Source: Thereva unica
Lineage: Eukaryota; Arthropoda; Insecta; Diptera; Therevidae
Reading direction: 5' to 3'
Length of the DNA stretch: 64,000 nt
NCBI GenBank assembly: GCA_949987705.1
Contig: CATLJY010000023.1
Coordinates: forward strand, 1-64,000
A program made the position numbers and the translations under genes. Positions within the stretch are counted from its first letter, which is position 1, and each line of letters starts with the position of its first letter. The notes below the pieces were generated by a model. It was not told the DNA's origin. It did no database searches and worked only from the letters and a program-made list of their open reading frames with translations. Below are positions 24,227 through 33,867 of the stretch, piece after piece.

Positions 24227-25015
24227 CTAGCATAGAACCCGCGTGCCTTGCAACGCCTTTAAAAACTGTTTATTATGTGCAATGTTTTCCTTAAAAAAAA
24301 ACCAACAAAAAAGTCAGCTGTTATTATCCCTAAAAAGGGTTTATTATAGTGCATTTTTTTAATAAATATGGTAAACAAATTACTGCGAATATCACCTCTC
24401 CTCAACAAATCTGCAAGTTTTAAAGTAGATTGGCATGTATATGTCATCAAGAAAAGTGAAATTTTAGGGTTTGACGAACGTTCGTTAAGTTTGTTCGCCT
24501 ATTTACGTGGATGTAAGAAATTATGAAGCAATCACAAATGAATATTAAATAAAGTGAATTTCGAGTCATTCATTTCTACGTGATTATAGGGATGCACTGT
24601 CAAAATTTCCAGTAGTTTGGTAAACCAAATTTTACCCCTTTAGGGGATGAATTTCGAAAAATCGCTTCTTAGTAACTGTCCACGATGCACTGTCAAAATT
24701 TCAGCCGTTTAGCTCCAGCGGTTTGGCTTAACCCCATTTAACCCCCTTAGGGGATAAATTTCAATCGTCCCTAAGTGGATGCCCACGTCATTGTAGTGAT
24801 GCACGGTCAAAATTAGAGCCCTCCAGCTTCAGCGGTGTGGGTTAATCCCATTTCACCCCATTAGAGGATAAATTTCGAAAAATCGCTTCTTAGTGGATGT
24901 CCAAGTCATTAAGGGGATGCACTGTCAAAATTTCAGCCCTATAGCTCCAGCGGTTTGGATAAACCCCATTTCACCCCCTTAGGGGATGAATTTCGAAAAA
25001 GCGCTTTATAGTGGA

Positions 25016-27467
25016 CTAGCATAGAACCCGCGTGCCTTGCAACGCCTTTAAAAACTGTTTATTATGTGCAATGTTTTCCTTAAAAAAAAACCAACAAAAA
25101 AGTCAGCTGTTATTATCCCTAAAAAGGGTTTATTATAGTGCATTTTTTTAATAAATATGGTAAACAAATTACTGCGAATATCACCTCTCCTCAACAAATC
25201 TGCAAGTTTTAAAGTAGATTGGCATGTATATGTCATCAAGAAAAGTGAAATTTTAGGGTTTGACGAACGTTCGTTAAGTTTGTTCGCCTATTTACGTGGA
25301 TGTAAGAAATTATGAAGCAATCACAAATGAATATTAAATAAAGTGAATTTCGAGTCATTCATTTCTACGTGATTATAGGGATGCACTGTCAAAATTTCCA
25401 GTAGTTTGGTAAACCAAATTTTACCCCTTTAGGGGATGAATTTCGAAAAATCGCTTCTTAGTAACTGTCCACGATGCACTGTCAAAATTTCAGCCGTTTA
25501 GCTCCAGCGGTTTGGCTTAACCCCATTTAACCCCCTTAGGGGATAAATTTCAATCGTCCCTAAGTGGATGCCCACGTCATTGTAGTGATGCACGGTCAAA
25601 ATTAGAGCCCTCCAGCTTCAGCGGTGTGGGTTAATCCCATTTCACCCCATTAGAGGATAAATTTCGAAAAATCGCTTCTTAGTGGATGTCCAAGTCATTA
25701 AGGGGATGCACTGTCAAAATTTCAGCCCTATAGCTCCAGCGGTTTGGATAAACCCCATTTCACCCCCTTAGGGGATGAATTTCGAAAAAGCGCTTTATAG
25801 TGGATGTCCACTCCATTATAGAGATGCAGTGTCCAAATTTCAGCCCTATAGCTTTAGCGGTTTGTAAAAACCCCATTTCACACCCTTAGGGGATGAATTT
25901 CGAAAAATCGCTCTTTAGTGGATGTAAACGTCATTATAGGGATGCACTGTCAAAATTTCAGCCGTATAGCTTTAGAGGTTTGTATAAACCCCATTTCACA
26001 CCCTTAGGGGATGAATTTCGAAAAATCGCTCTTTAGTGGATGTCCACGTCATTATAGGGATGCACTGTTAAAATTTCAATTCTATAGCTCCAGCGGTTTG
26101 GATAAACCCTATTTCACCCCCTTAAGGGATGAATTTCGAAAAATTGCTTTATAGTGGATGTCCACGCCATTATAGAGATGCACTGTCAAAATTTCAGCCC
26201 TATAGCTCCAACGGTTTGGATAAACCCCATTTCACCCCCTTAGGGAATGAATTTCGAAAAATCGCTTTTTAGTGGATGTAAACGTCATTATAGGGATGCA
26301 CTGTCAAACTTTCAGCCCTATAGCTCCAGCGGTTTGGGTAAACCCGCTTAGGGGATGAATTTCGAAAAATCGCTTCTTAGTGGATGTCCACGCCATTATA
26401 GGGATGCCCTGTCAAAATTTCAGCCCTATAGCTCCAACGGTTTGGATAAACCCCATTTCACCCCCTTAGGGGATGAATTTCGAAAAATCGCTTCTTAGTG
26501 GATGTCCACGCCATTATAGGGATGCACTGTCAAAATTTAAGCCCTATAGCTTCAACGGTTTGGATAAACCCCATTTCACCCCCTTAGGGGATGAATTTCG
26601 AAAAATCGCTTTTTAGTGGATGTAAACGTCATTATAGGGATGCACTGTCAAAATTTCAGCCCTATAGCTCTAGCGGTTTGGGTAAACCCCATTTCACCCC
26701 CTTAGGGGATGAATTTCGAAAAATCGCTTCTTAGTGGATGTCCACGCCATTATAGGGATGCACTGTCAAAAATTTCAGCCCTATAGCTCCAACGGTTTGG
26801 ATAAACCCCATTTCACCCCCTTAGGGGATGAATTTCGAAAAAGCGCTTCTTAGTGGATGTCCACGCCATTATAGGGATGCACTGTCAAAATTTCAGCCCT
26901 ATAGCTCCAACGGTTTGGATAAACCCCATTTCACCCCCTTAGGGGATGAATTTCGAAAAATCGCTTCTTAGTGGATGTCCACGCCATTATAGGGATGCAC
27001 TGTCAAAATTTCAGCCCTATAGCTCCAACGGTTTGGATAAACCCCATTTCACCCCCTTAGGGGATGAATTTCGAAAAATCGCTTCTTAGTGGATGTCCAC
27101 GCCATTATAGGGATGCACTGTCCAAATTTCAGCCCTATAGCTCCAGCGGTTTGGATAAACCCCATTTCACCCCCTTAGGGGATGAATTTCGAAAAATCGC
27201 TTGTTAGCGGATGTCCACGCCATTATAGGGATGCACAGTCAAAATTTCAGCCCTTTAGCTCTAGCGGTTTAAGTTGTGCGTTGTCTGTCAGTCAGTTACT
27301 TTTTATACAATAGAAAAAAATCCCCTTGCAACTTATTGAACCGCATTTCTCCCCCTTCAACCCTTTTGTTCTCCATAAAAAGTAGCCTATGTCCGTCTCC
27401 AAGGTCTAAACTATGTCTGTTGCAAATTTCATCAAAATCGGTTTAGTGGTTTAGGCGTGAAAGCGTA

Positions 27468-27520
<53 letters not shown>

Positions 27521-27551
27521 GTTACTTTCGCATTTATAATATTAGTAAGGA
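25016..27551 (-). mobile_element. Helitron B inserted inside Helitron A
   Basis: A complete element from CTAG (25016) to TCC (27551) lies between a25015 and t27552, splitting gtgga^tgtccac of Helitron A. Its 3' 789 bp appear identical to 24227-25015, and its 5' part nearly identical to 27552-29301: only a handful of differences were seen, such as an extra A near 26768 and agcgcttc versus tcgcttc near 26843. This is a same-family self-insertion, or a very recent duplication with exact Helitron boundaries. Confidence 0.82.
25380..27270. repeat. 118-bp minisatellite in Helitron B
   Basis: About 16 units. Three successive units (starting 26853, 26971, 27089) are exactly 118 bp apart and almost identical, unlike the alternating dimers of Helitron 1. 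This implies recent homogenisation of one monomer type. Confidence 0.92.
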
Positions 27552-29020
27552 TGTCCACTCCATTATAGAGATGCAGTGTCCAAATTTCAGCCCTATAGCT
27601 TTAGCGGTTTGTAAAAACCCCATTTCACACCCTTAGGGGATGAATTTCGAAAAATCGCTCTTTAGTGGATGTAAACGTCATTATAGGGATGCACTGTCAA
27701 AATTTCAGCCGTATAGCTTTAGAGGTTTGTATAAACCCCATTTCACACCCTTAGGGGATGAATTTCGAAAAATCGCTCTTTAGTGGATGTCCACGTCATT
27801 ATAGGGATGCACTGTTAAAATTTCAATTCTATAGCTCCAGCGGTTTGGATAAACCCTATTTCACCCCCTTAAGGGATGAATTTCGAAAAATTGCTTTATA
27901 GTGGATGTCCACGCCATTATAGAGATGCACTGTCAAAATTTCAGCCCTATAGCTCCAACGGTTTGGATAAACCCCATTTCACCCCCTTAGGGAATGAATT
28001 TCGAAAAATCGCTTTTTAGTGGATGTAAACGTCATTATAGGGATGCACTGTCAAACTTTCAGCCCTATAGCTCCAGCGGTTTGGGTAAACCCGCTTAGGG
28101 GATGAATTTCGAAAAATCGCTTCTTAGTGGATGTCCACGCCATTATAGGGATGCCCTGTCAAAATTTCAGCCCTATAGCTCCAACGGTTTGGATAAACCC
28201 CATTTCACCCCCTTAGGGGATGAATTTCGAAAAATCGCTTCTTAGTGGATGTCCACGCCATTATAGGGATGCACTGTCAAAATTTAAGCCCTATAGCTAC
28301 AACGGTTTGGATAAACCCCATTTCACCCCCTTAGGGGATGAATTTCGAAAAATCGCTTTTTAGTGGATGTAAACGTCATTATAGGGATGCACTGTCAAAA
28401 TTTCAGCCCTATAGCTCTAGCGGTTTGGGTAAACCCCATTTCACCCCCTTAGGGGATGAATTTCGAAAAATCGCTTCTTAGTGGATGTCCACGCCATTAT
28501 AGGGATGCACTGTCAAAATTTCAGCCCTATAGCTCCAACGGTTTGGATAAACCCCATTTCACCCCCTTAGGGGATGAATTTCGAAAAATCGCTTCTTAGT
28601 GGATGTCCACGCCATTATAGGGATGCACTGTCAAAATTTCAGCCCTATAGCTCCAACGGTTTGGATAAACCCCATTTCACCCCCTTAGGGGATGAATTTC
28701 GAAAAATCGCTTCTTAGTGGATGTCCACGCCATTATAGGGATGCACTGTCAAAATTTCAGCCCTATAGCTCCAACGGTTTGGATAAACCCCATTTCACCC
28801 CCTTAGGGGATGAATTTCGAAAAATCGCTTCTTAGTGGATGTCCACGCCATTATAGGGATGCACTGTCCAAATTTCAGCCCTATAGCTCCAGCGGTTTGG
28901 ATAAACCCCATTTCACCCCCTTAGGGGATGAATTTCGAAAAATCGCTTGTTAGCGGATGTCCACGCCATTATAGGGATGCACAGTCAAAATTTCAGCCCT
29001 TTAGCTCTAGCGGTTTAAGT
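27552..29020. repeat. 118-bp minisatellite in Helitron A
   Basis: Parallel array to that of Helitron B, unit by unit, including the same variant units (a shortened unit near 28070-28105 matches 26325-26355). The remaining first units lie at 24594-25015. Confidence 0.92.
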
Positions 29021-29213
29021 TGTGCGTTGTCTGTCAGTCAGTTACTTTTTATACAATAGAAAAAAATCCCCTTGCAACTTATTGAACCCCATTTCTCCCC
29101 CTTCAACCCTTTTGTTCTCCATAAAAAGTAGCCTATGTCCGTCTCCAAGGTCTAAACTATGTCTGTTGCAAATTTCATCAAAATCGGTTTAGTGGTTTAG
29201 GCGTGAAAGCGTA

Positions 29214-29215
<2 letters not shown>

Positions 29216-29270
<55 letters not shown>
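29216..29270. repeat. (gaca)n microsatellite at Helitron A 5' end
   Basis: About 55 bp of gaca repeats. The matching tract is 51 bp in Helitron B (27470-27520) and about 30 bp in Helitron 1 (17471-17500). Confidence 0.95.
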
Positions 29271-29301
29271 GTTACTTTCGCATTTATAATATTAGTAAGG
29301 A

Positions 29302-30050
29302 TTATATTCGAACCATTATAGTATCCTTAAAGAGCTAAAATTTGATAAATTTGTTCGTCTGCTTTAATTGTAATATTTTGTTTTGTCATAAAATCATATG
29401 CGAATTCTAATTCACTGGGGCTAAGAGTTTGTTTTGATATTACATTAAGTTTAGCAAGAGTAATAGCTGCGGAAATTTCCTGAAGATGATTAGTTCATAT
29501 TTCTATATTGAAATTTGTCTGATAAATATTCTGCAAATGCTCAAACGCTTTATTCTCGGAACGGATTCTCTGTGATATTGATGTTTGATATTCATAAAGA
29601 TAATTTTGTATAATTTGTTGTTGGTCATTAATGTGGTTGGTTATGTTATTGAACCGTTCTAACATTTTATTATTTAGAAAAGTTTGTTTTGTCAGTCCAT
29701 CTTTAAGAGTTTGTTGGTTAAATTGTAGTCCTTCAATTGCTTCGTTTATTTGTATTGCATCGTTTTCGTCCAAGTTTCCAGTAATAAATTTGATTACACT
29801 TCCTAAACCGTTTATCAGGCCCCTTTCTACTATTTCTACGTTTTGGGGATAGTGTCAAAAACTTGTGCTCTAATTCTTTAAATTTTAGATAAGTTATTTC
29901 TATTAATATTCTTAGATTGCTATCATTACTATTTTTTATTATTTCAACGGATTTTCCGAATATTTCTATGTTTTTACTGTATTCTGTTAGATTGACTATT
30001 AGTATTAATTTGGAGTGAGATTCTATAAGTTTTCCTGATCCAAATTTCAT
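29302..30050 (-). pseudogene. env: Errantivirus 2 env, N-terminal part
   Basis: Two overlapping minus-strand frames (29733-30050 and 29495-29773) encode the start and the heptad-rich part of an errantivirus envelope-like protein. A basic cleavage-like stretch (SPKRR) precedes the fusion-peptide region at a frameshift around 29740-29870. Coding continues to about 29310 (motif SPSELEFAYDF), where the Helitron pair interrupts it. It is broken and not functional. Confidence 0.65.
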
Positions 30051-30059
30051 TGATAATAA

Positions 30060-30890
30060 ACCCTGACTATTCGATAGGTCCTGGATGATCTCTATCCGTT
30101 GGCATGATATTATTCTGAAATTTAAGTTTATTTTTTAGTTTATTCTTATGTGCTTTCCTATGATTAGGGGAAACTACAACTACTTTGCGATTAGATACTA
30201 CTTTTAATTCCTTAGCTCTAGGAATCATTTTATTTCTTCTATTATTATATTCGTATACTATTTCATTTTGTTCGAAATCTCGTGGTGGTTCACGTTTTTT
30301 ATTTAGATTATCAATTATCGATTTATTACGGTTTTCTATTTTTGATTTAATTTTATCAAATAAATTCGTTTGTTATTCATGAAGTTTATTTAAATAATCG
30401 TGTTCCGTTTCATTAATAATCCTATTAAATTTATATGTGACATTAGCTCATAAAACGTTAAATTAGTTACTGAATGGATTGCATTATTATATGTTATAAG
30501 TGCTTCATTTAACATATCTTTTGATATTAACTTTTTATCCTTATAATAAATTATTCTCTAGATTTCAGTGAACGTCGAGTGAAATCTTTCAGCTATTGAG
30601 TTACCTGTTGAGTTTTGAAGGGTAGTAATATGTATTCGAATTGAATATTGGTCGCAAAAGTCCTTAAAAAGATTAGATTTGAATTCATCAGCAGCAACAG
30701 CATCAACAGCACCACATATCAATTTCTTAGGGATGCCATGTTGTGAAAAGAATTCTCTTTTCTAGGTATGCTTACACTATTTCTTGCAGGTAAAATATAT
30801 GCTGAGGCAAATTTTGAAAATTTGTCTATTATTGTTAGAATATTTTCATTGTGAATATTATATATTAATATATTGTCATAATGTAATACA
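30060..30890 (-). pseudogene. pol: Errantivirus 2 integrase remnant
   Basis: Minus-strand segments carry integrase core motifs (IDKFSKFA, then AERFHST with the catalytic Glu) and the basic C-terminal tail ending in HRKAHKNKLKNKL and a stop near 30070. Multiple stops break it. Unlike errantivirus 1, no protease-like domain follows the integrase. The N-terminal side is cut off by the LINE fragment at 30893. Confidence 0.65.
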
Positions 30891-30892
30891 TT

Positions 30893-32026
30893 ACACCAAG
30901 CGATTCATGAATTAATTGTGCAAGTATGGGAGCAGGAAGTGATGCCAGAAGACTGGAGAAAAGGCATCCTCTGTCCAGTACACAAAAAAGGAGATATCAC
31001 AGCGTGCACGAATTATCGCGGTATAACGTTGTTGAGTACCGTGTATAAGATATTCTCCGCTATCCTACAAAACAGGATGGCCCCATACGCCAGAAACATC
31101 ATAGGCCATTACCAGTGTGGCTTCAGCCCAGGCAAATCAACGACTGATCAGATTTTCACCTTGAGGCAGGCTATGGATAGACTTTAAAGCCGACTATGAT
31201 AGCATAGCCAGGGTAGAACTCTACAAAGCCATGAGAGAATTCGGCATCCCCAACAAACTGACAAGACTATGTAGGCTGACCATGATCAATGTGTCAAGCC
31301 AAGTAAAGGTATCCGGAACACTGTCCAGACCAATCAACATCTATAATGGACTCCGACAAGGGGACGGTCTGGCCTGCCCCCTTTTCAACCTGGCGTTGGA
31401 GAAAGTGATCCGAGATTCGGGCGTGACATCAAGGGGTACAATCCTCCACAAGTCCACCCAATTACTGGCTTACGCAGACGACATTGACATCATTGGAAGA
31501 ACAACAACAGCTGTACAAGAAGCTTTCACTCAGATTGAGCAAGCGGCAGGAAATATGGGACTGCACATTAACGAAAGCAAAACAAAGTACATGGTGGCCT
31601 CGTCTGGAAGAACACCTAACATTGGTCCCACAATCAAGGTAGCGGAACACGAGTTTGACGTGGTAAAATCATTTACCTACCTTGGGTCATTAGTAGCAGC
31701 CGATAATAGCATGGAACCAGAAATACGCGCACGACTGCTAAAAGCCAACAAAGCCTACTATAGTCTGTCAAGGCTCTTCAAATCCAAATATCTAACCATA
31801 ACGTCTAAACTTTTACTATATAAGACGATGGTCTTACCCGTTCTCACATATGCATCCGAAACGTGGGTGCTTAGCAAAAAGCACTCAAACCTCTTGGGCG
31901 TGTTTGAGAGGAAAATACTTCGGAGGATTGTTGGCCCCGTATGTGAGGAAGGACGATTCCGGAGACTCTACAATGACGAGATCTACGAGCGCTATCGCGA
32001 CATAGATGTTGTGAAGAAAATAAAGC
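30893..32026 (+). pseudogene. LINE reverse transcriptase fragment, copy 2
   Basis: Plus-strand frames 30899-31187 and 31231-32026 encode a LINE RT: VWEQEVMPEDWRKG, CPVHKKGD, NYRGITLLS, CGFSPGKSTTDQIF, then GLRQGDGLACPLFNL, LAYADDIDIIG (catalytic YADD) and YLGSLVAADNS. A small deletion near 31170-31195 breaks the frame next to the first catalytic Asp block. The C-terminus present in copy 1 is lost where the errantivirus LTR begins at about 32027. Confidence 0.85.
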
Positions 32027-32371
32027 TAGTTACGTGGTTGAGCGGGGTGGACCGTAAAAAAAATAAAATGCTTGCAAATCACTTCAAGCAAGAAAAACAA
32101 CACAATACTTTAAGTTTAAACAAAATTTTATTTAATTGCGGGTTTTAAAAATGAACATTCCCGTGAGGCGTCGCGATTAGAACTCAGAGGCAGGGACAAG
32201 TCATGTACACTCGTTAGTTATCTTTTTATGCCGAATCAGCGTCTGGCTTTTCAGAACTGGAAATGAATTTTCGCACGCCTTGCCAGGCGGAGTCATATTT
32301 CTTATATGTAGGAATTTTGGAGTCCGGTTCCGATTTATACATTTTGGAGTCCGGTTCCGAATTATACATAA
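32027..32371 (-). repeat. 3' LTR of errantivirus 1 (approximate)
   Basis: The region lies between the LINE break at 32026 and the polypurine tract. The plus-strand left edge agttacg and right edge ataacg give gtta/taac-type ends, like gypsy-group LTRs. It contains a direct 27-bp duplication (about 32317-32343 and 32344-32370, core ggagtccggttccga). No second copy is present in the window, so the limits are approximate. Confidence 0.6.
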
Positions 32372-32386
32372 CGTCTCCCCCCTTTG
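32372..32386 (-). other. Polypurine tract of errantivirus 1
   Basis: Minus-strand aaaggggggaga lies immediately upstream of the putative 3' LTR and downstream of env. It is the usual plus-strand primer of reverse transcription in LTR elements. Confidence 0.7.
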
Positions 32387-32425
32387 ACATAGGATCCTCC
32401 TGGATCATATTTTGTATCTTAATTT

Positions 32426-33793
32426 TTAAATTTTTCTAAATTTATTTTTATTAAAATAAACTAATAATATAAATATTGTAATTAACAGCAATGAAAATAG
32501 GCTTACATTAGCGCCATATGTAACATTTTTATGCATTTGGAGTTCCTTAATCTTATTAATGTTCTTGGTATTGTGCAATATAATATTATCTAAGGTGAGC
32601 TTTTCAGTGAAATTTTTAAATTCTTTATTTACAGGATAATAAAGTCTATCTTGAAATTTTTCTTCTTCGCTAGAAAAATAATGATCTAAAATTTTTATTG
32701 TACAATTATTAAAGTGCATTAGTATATTTCCTGATAGAATTAGTTTTCTGTTGTCACAATTTTGGCTAATATTTATTTGATTGGCATTCTTTATTACAAT
32801 AGTCTCCTTATCTAATTCAATTATTTCTGTATTTGTATTTTTAACTAAATTGCAATTTTCTTTATATATGCAATGTTTGCTTACAGTTAGTTCATTTAAA
32901 GTTTTATAATTTTCATATTTATAAATAGTATCATTGATATGGAATACAATTTCTGAAGGATAATCGATTTCTTTTTGTTGACTATTAGGTATAGGCAAGA
33001 TTACTTTTAATTGTACCATTAAAAATTCTCTAGGAAGTTTAATTGCAAAAATTAGTAAATCATGTCCTGATTTTGCCAATCCAACTTTAATATACTCTAG
33101 TTTTTCTAAATTTATTTCATATTTTTTAATTTCCTGGTCTGTAAGAAGACTAGGATGTAAGATTCCGAATTTGGCGGAAACAACATTGTCTTGCAAGTTT
33201 TCTATTTTATTTTTAAGAATTTGAATTTTAAAAATTTGGTCATAATATATATTTTCGATCAATGTATTGCTTGAAAGGTTATTTATTCTGTTCAATATAC
33301 TGTCTCTATCTCTTTTGGCTATGTTTTTTAGTTGTTTAAATGTTTCGTTAAAATTTTCGTTAATGTCAATTTGTTGATTAATAGCTTCTATTACGTTATG
33401 GTTGTTCGAATCTAAAGCGTTTAAATGTTTGTCAATGTCACGTCGGTCTTCTTCATCCATGGTACCAAAGAGCCATTTTTGGGCGGTTCCCACTACATTA
33501 ATTAAACCTCGTCGTCGCCTTATTGGTGGAATAAGTGTCTGAACTATGTTTTCTAAATGTCTTAGTTCTGTAAGTATTAACTCTTTACGCTGTCCGTCTA
33601 ATTTAGCTGCGTTAGTTTTAAAATCGTGGATAACGTTTAGAATTTCCTTGGTATTGATAACATGAATAATTATATTTGTTTTAGATACTATTTGGACTTT
33701 ATTTAATCGAATTTCAGTAAACCCTGCTTGTTCTTCCATATTGTAAACGTTTAACCATCCTTGGACTGGTGTGGTTACGGTAAACATAATCAA
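32426..33793 (-). CDS. env: Errantivirus envelope (F-like) protein, open frame
   Basis: An open frame of 455 codons related to errantivirus envelopes and baculovirus-type F fusion proteins. It shows a short hydrophobic N-terminus, a furin-type basic run RRRR at residues 92-95 followed by GLINVVG (the usual fusion-peptide position), a heptad-rich stretch after it, several NxS/NxT sites, and a C-terminal hydrophobic span (SLFSLLLITIFILLVYF) before a short basic tail. The first ATG is at 33787; the frame is open further upstream through a candidate splice acceptor at 33809, so the true N-terminus may come from a spliced exon. Unlike gag-pol it has no frame break. Its product would be a membrane glycoprotein; activity cannot be judged. 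Confidence 0.85.
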   Translation of the reverse strand: MIMFTVTTPVQGWLNVYNMEEQAGFTEIRLNKVQIVSKTNIIIHVINTKEILNVIHDFKTNAAKLDGQRKELILTELRHLENIVQTLIPPIRRRRGLINVVGTAQKWLFGTMDEEDRRDIDKHLNALDSNNHNVIEAINQQIDINENFNETFKQLKNIAKRDRDSILNRINNLSSNTLIENIYYDQIFKIQILKNKIENLQDNVVSAKFGILHPSLLTDQEIKKYEINLEKLEYIKVGLAKSGHDLLIFAIKLPREFLMVQLKVILPIPNSQQKEIDYPSEIVFHINDTIYKYENYKTLNELTVSKHCIYKENCNLVKNTNTEIIELDKETIVIKNANQINISQNCDNRKLILSGNILMHFNNCTIKILDHYFSSEEEKFQDRLYYPVNKEFKNFTEKLTLDNIILHNTKNINKIKELQMHKNVTYGANVSLFSLLLITIFILLVYFNKNKFRKI

Positions 33794-33808
33794 AAGTGCT
33801 GCGAAAAG

Positions 33809-33830
33809 CTGTAAATAATGTAAATAATAA
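33809..33830 (-). other. Candidate env splice acceptor
   Basis: On the minus strand a pyrimidine-leaning stretch ends in tttacag (AG at 33809-33810) and is followed by a frame open into env. Errantiviruses make env from a spliced subgenomic RNA, so an acceptor is expected here. Confidence 0.4.
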
Positions 33831-33867
33831 AGTTTGTATGTTAAAGAAATCGCGTTTATATTCGCTT

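Larger units (their letters stand above)
24227..29301 (-). mobile_element. Helitron A, split by a near-identical Helitron B
   Basis: The minus-strand 5' end TC is at 29301-29300 and the 3' CTAG at 24230-24227. The target is A^T (a24226, t29302). Helitron A proper is 24227-25015 plus 27552-29301 (about 2.54 kb). Same family as Helitron 1. It lies within the env remnant of errantivirus 2. It encodes no Rep/helicase. Confidence 0.85.

Noticed and set aside
24259..24450. A 63-codon open frame present twice identically (also 25048-25239)
   Set aside because: It lies in the 3' region of the duplicated Helitrons. It has no motif, and the identity follows from the DNA duplication.
25016..27551. Simple tandem duplication instead of Helitron nesting
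   Set aside because: The inner copy has both exact Helitron ends and sits at an A^T site inside the outer copy, which a random tandem duplication would not produce. An assembly artefact is still possible.
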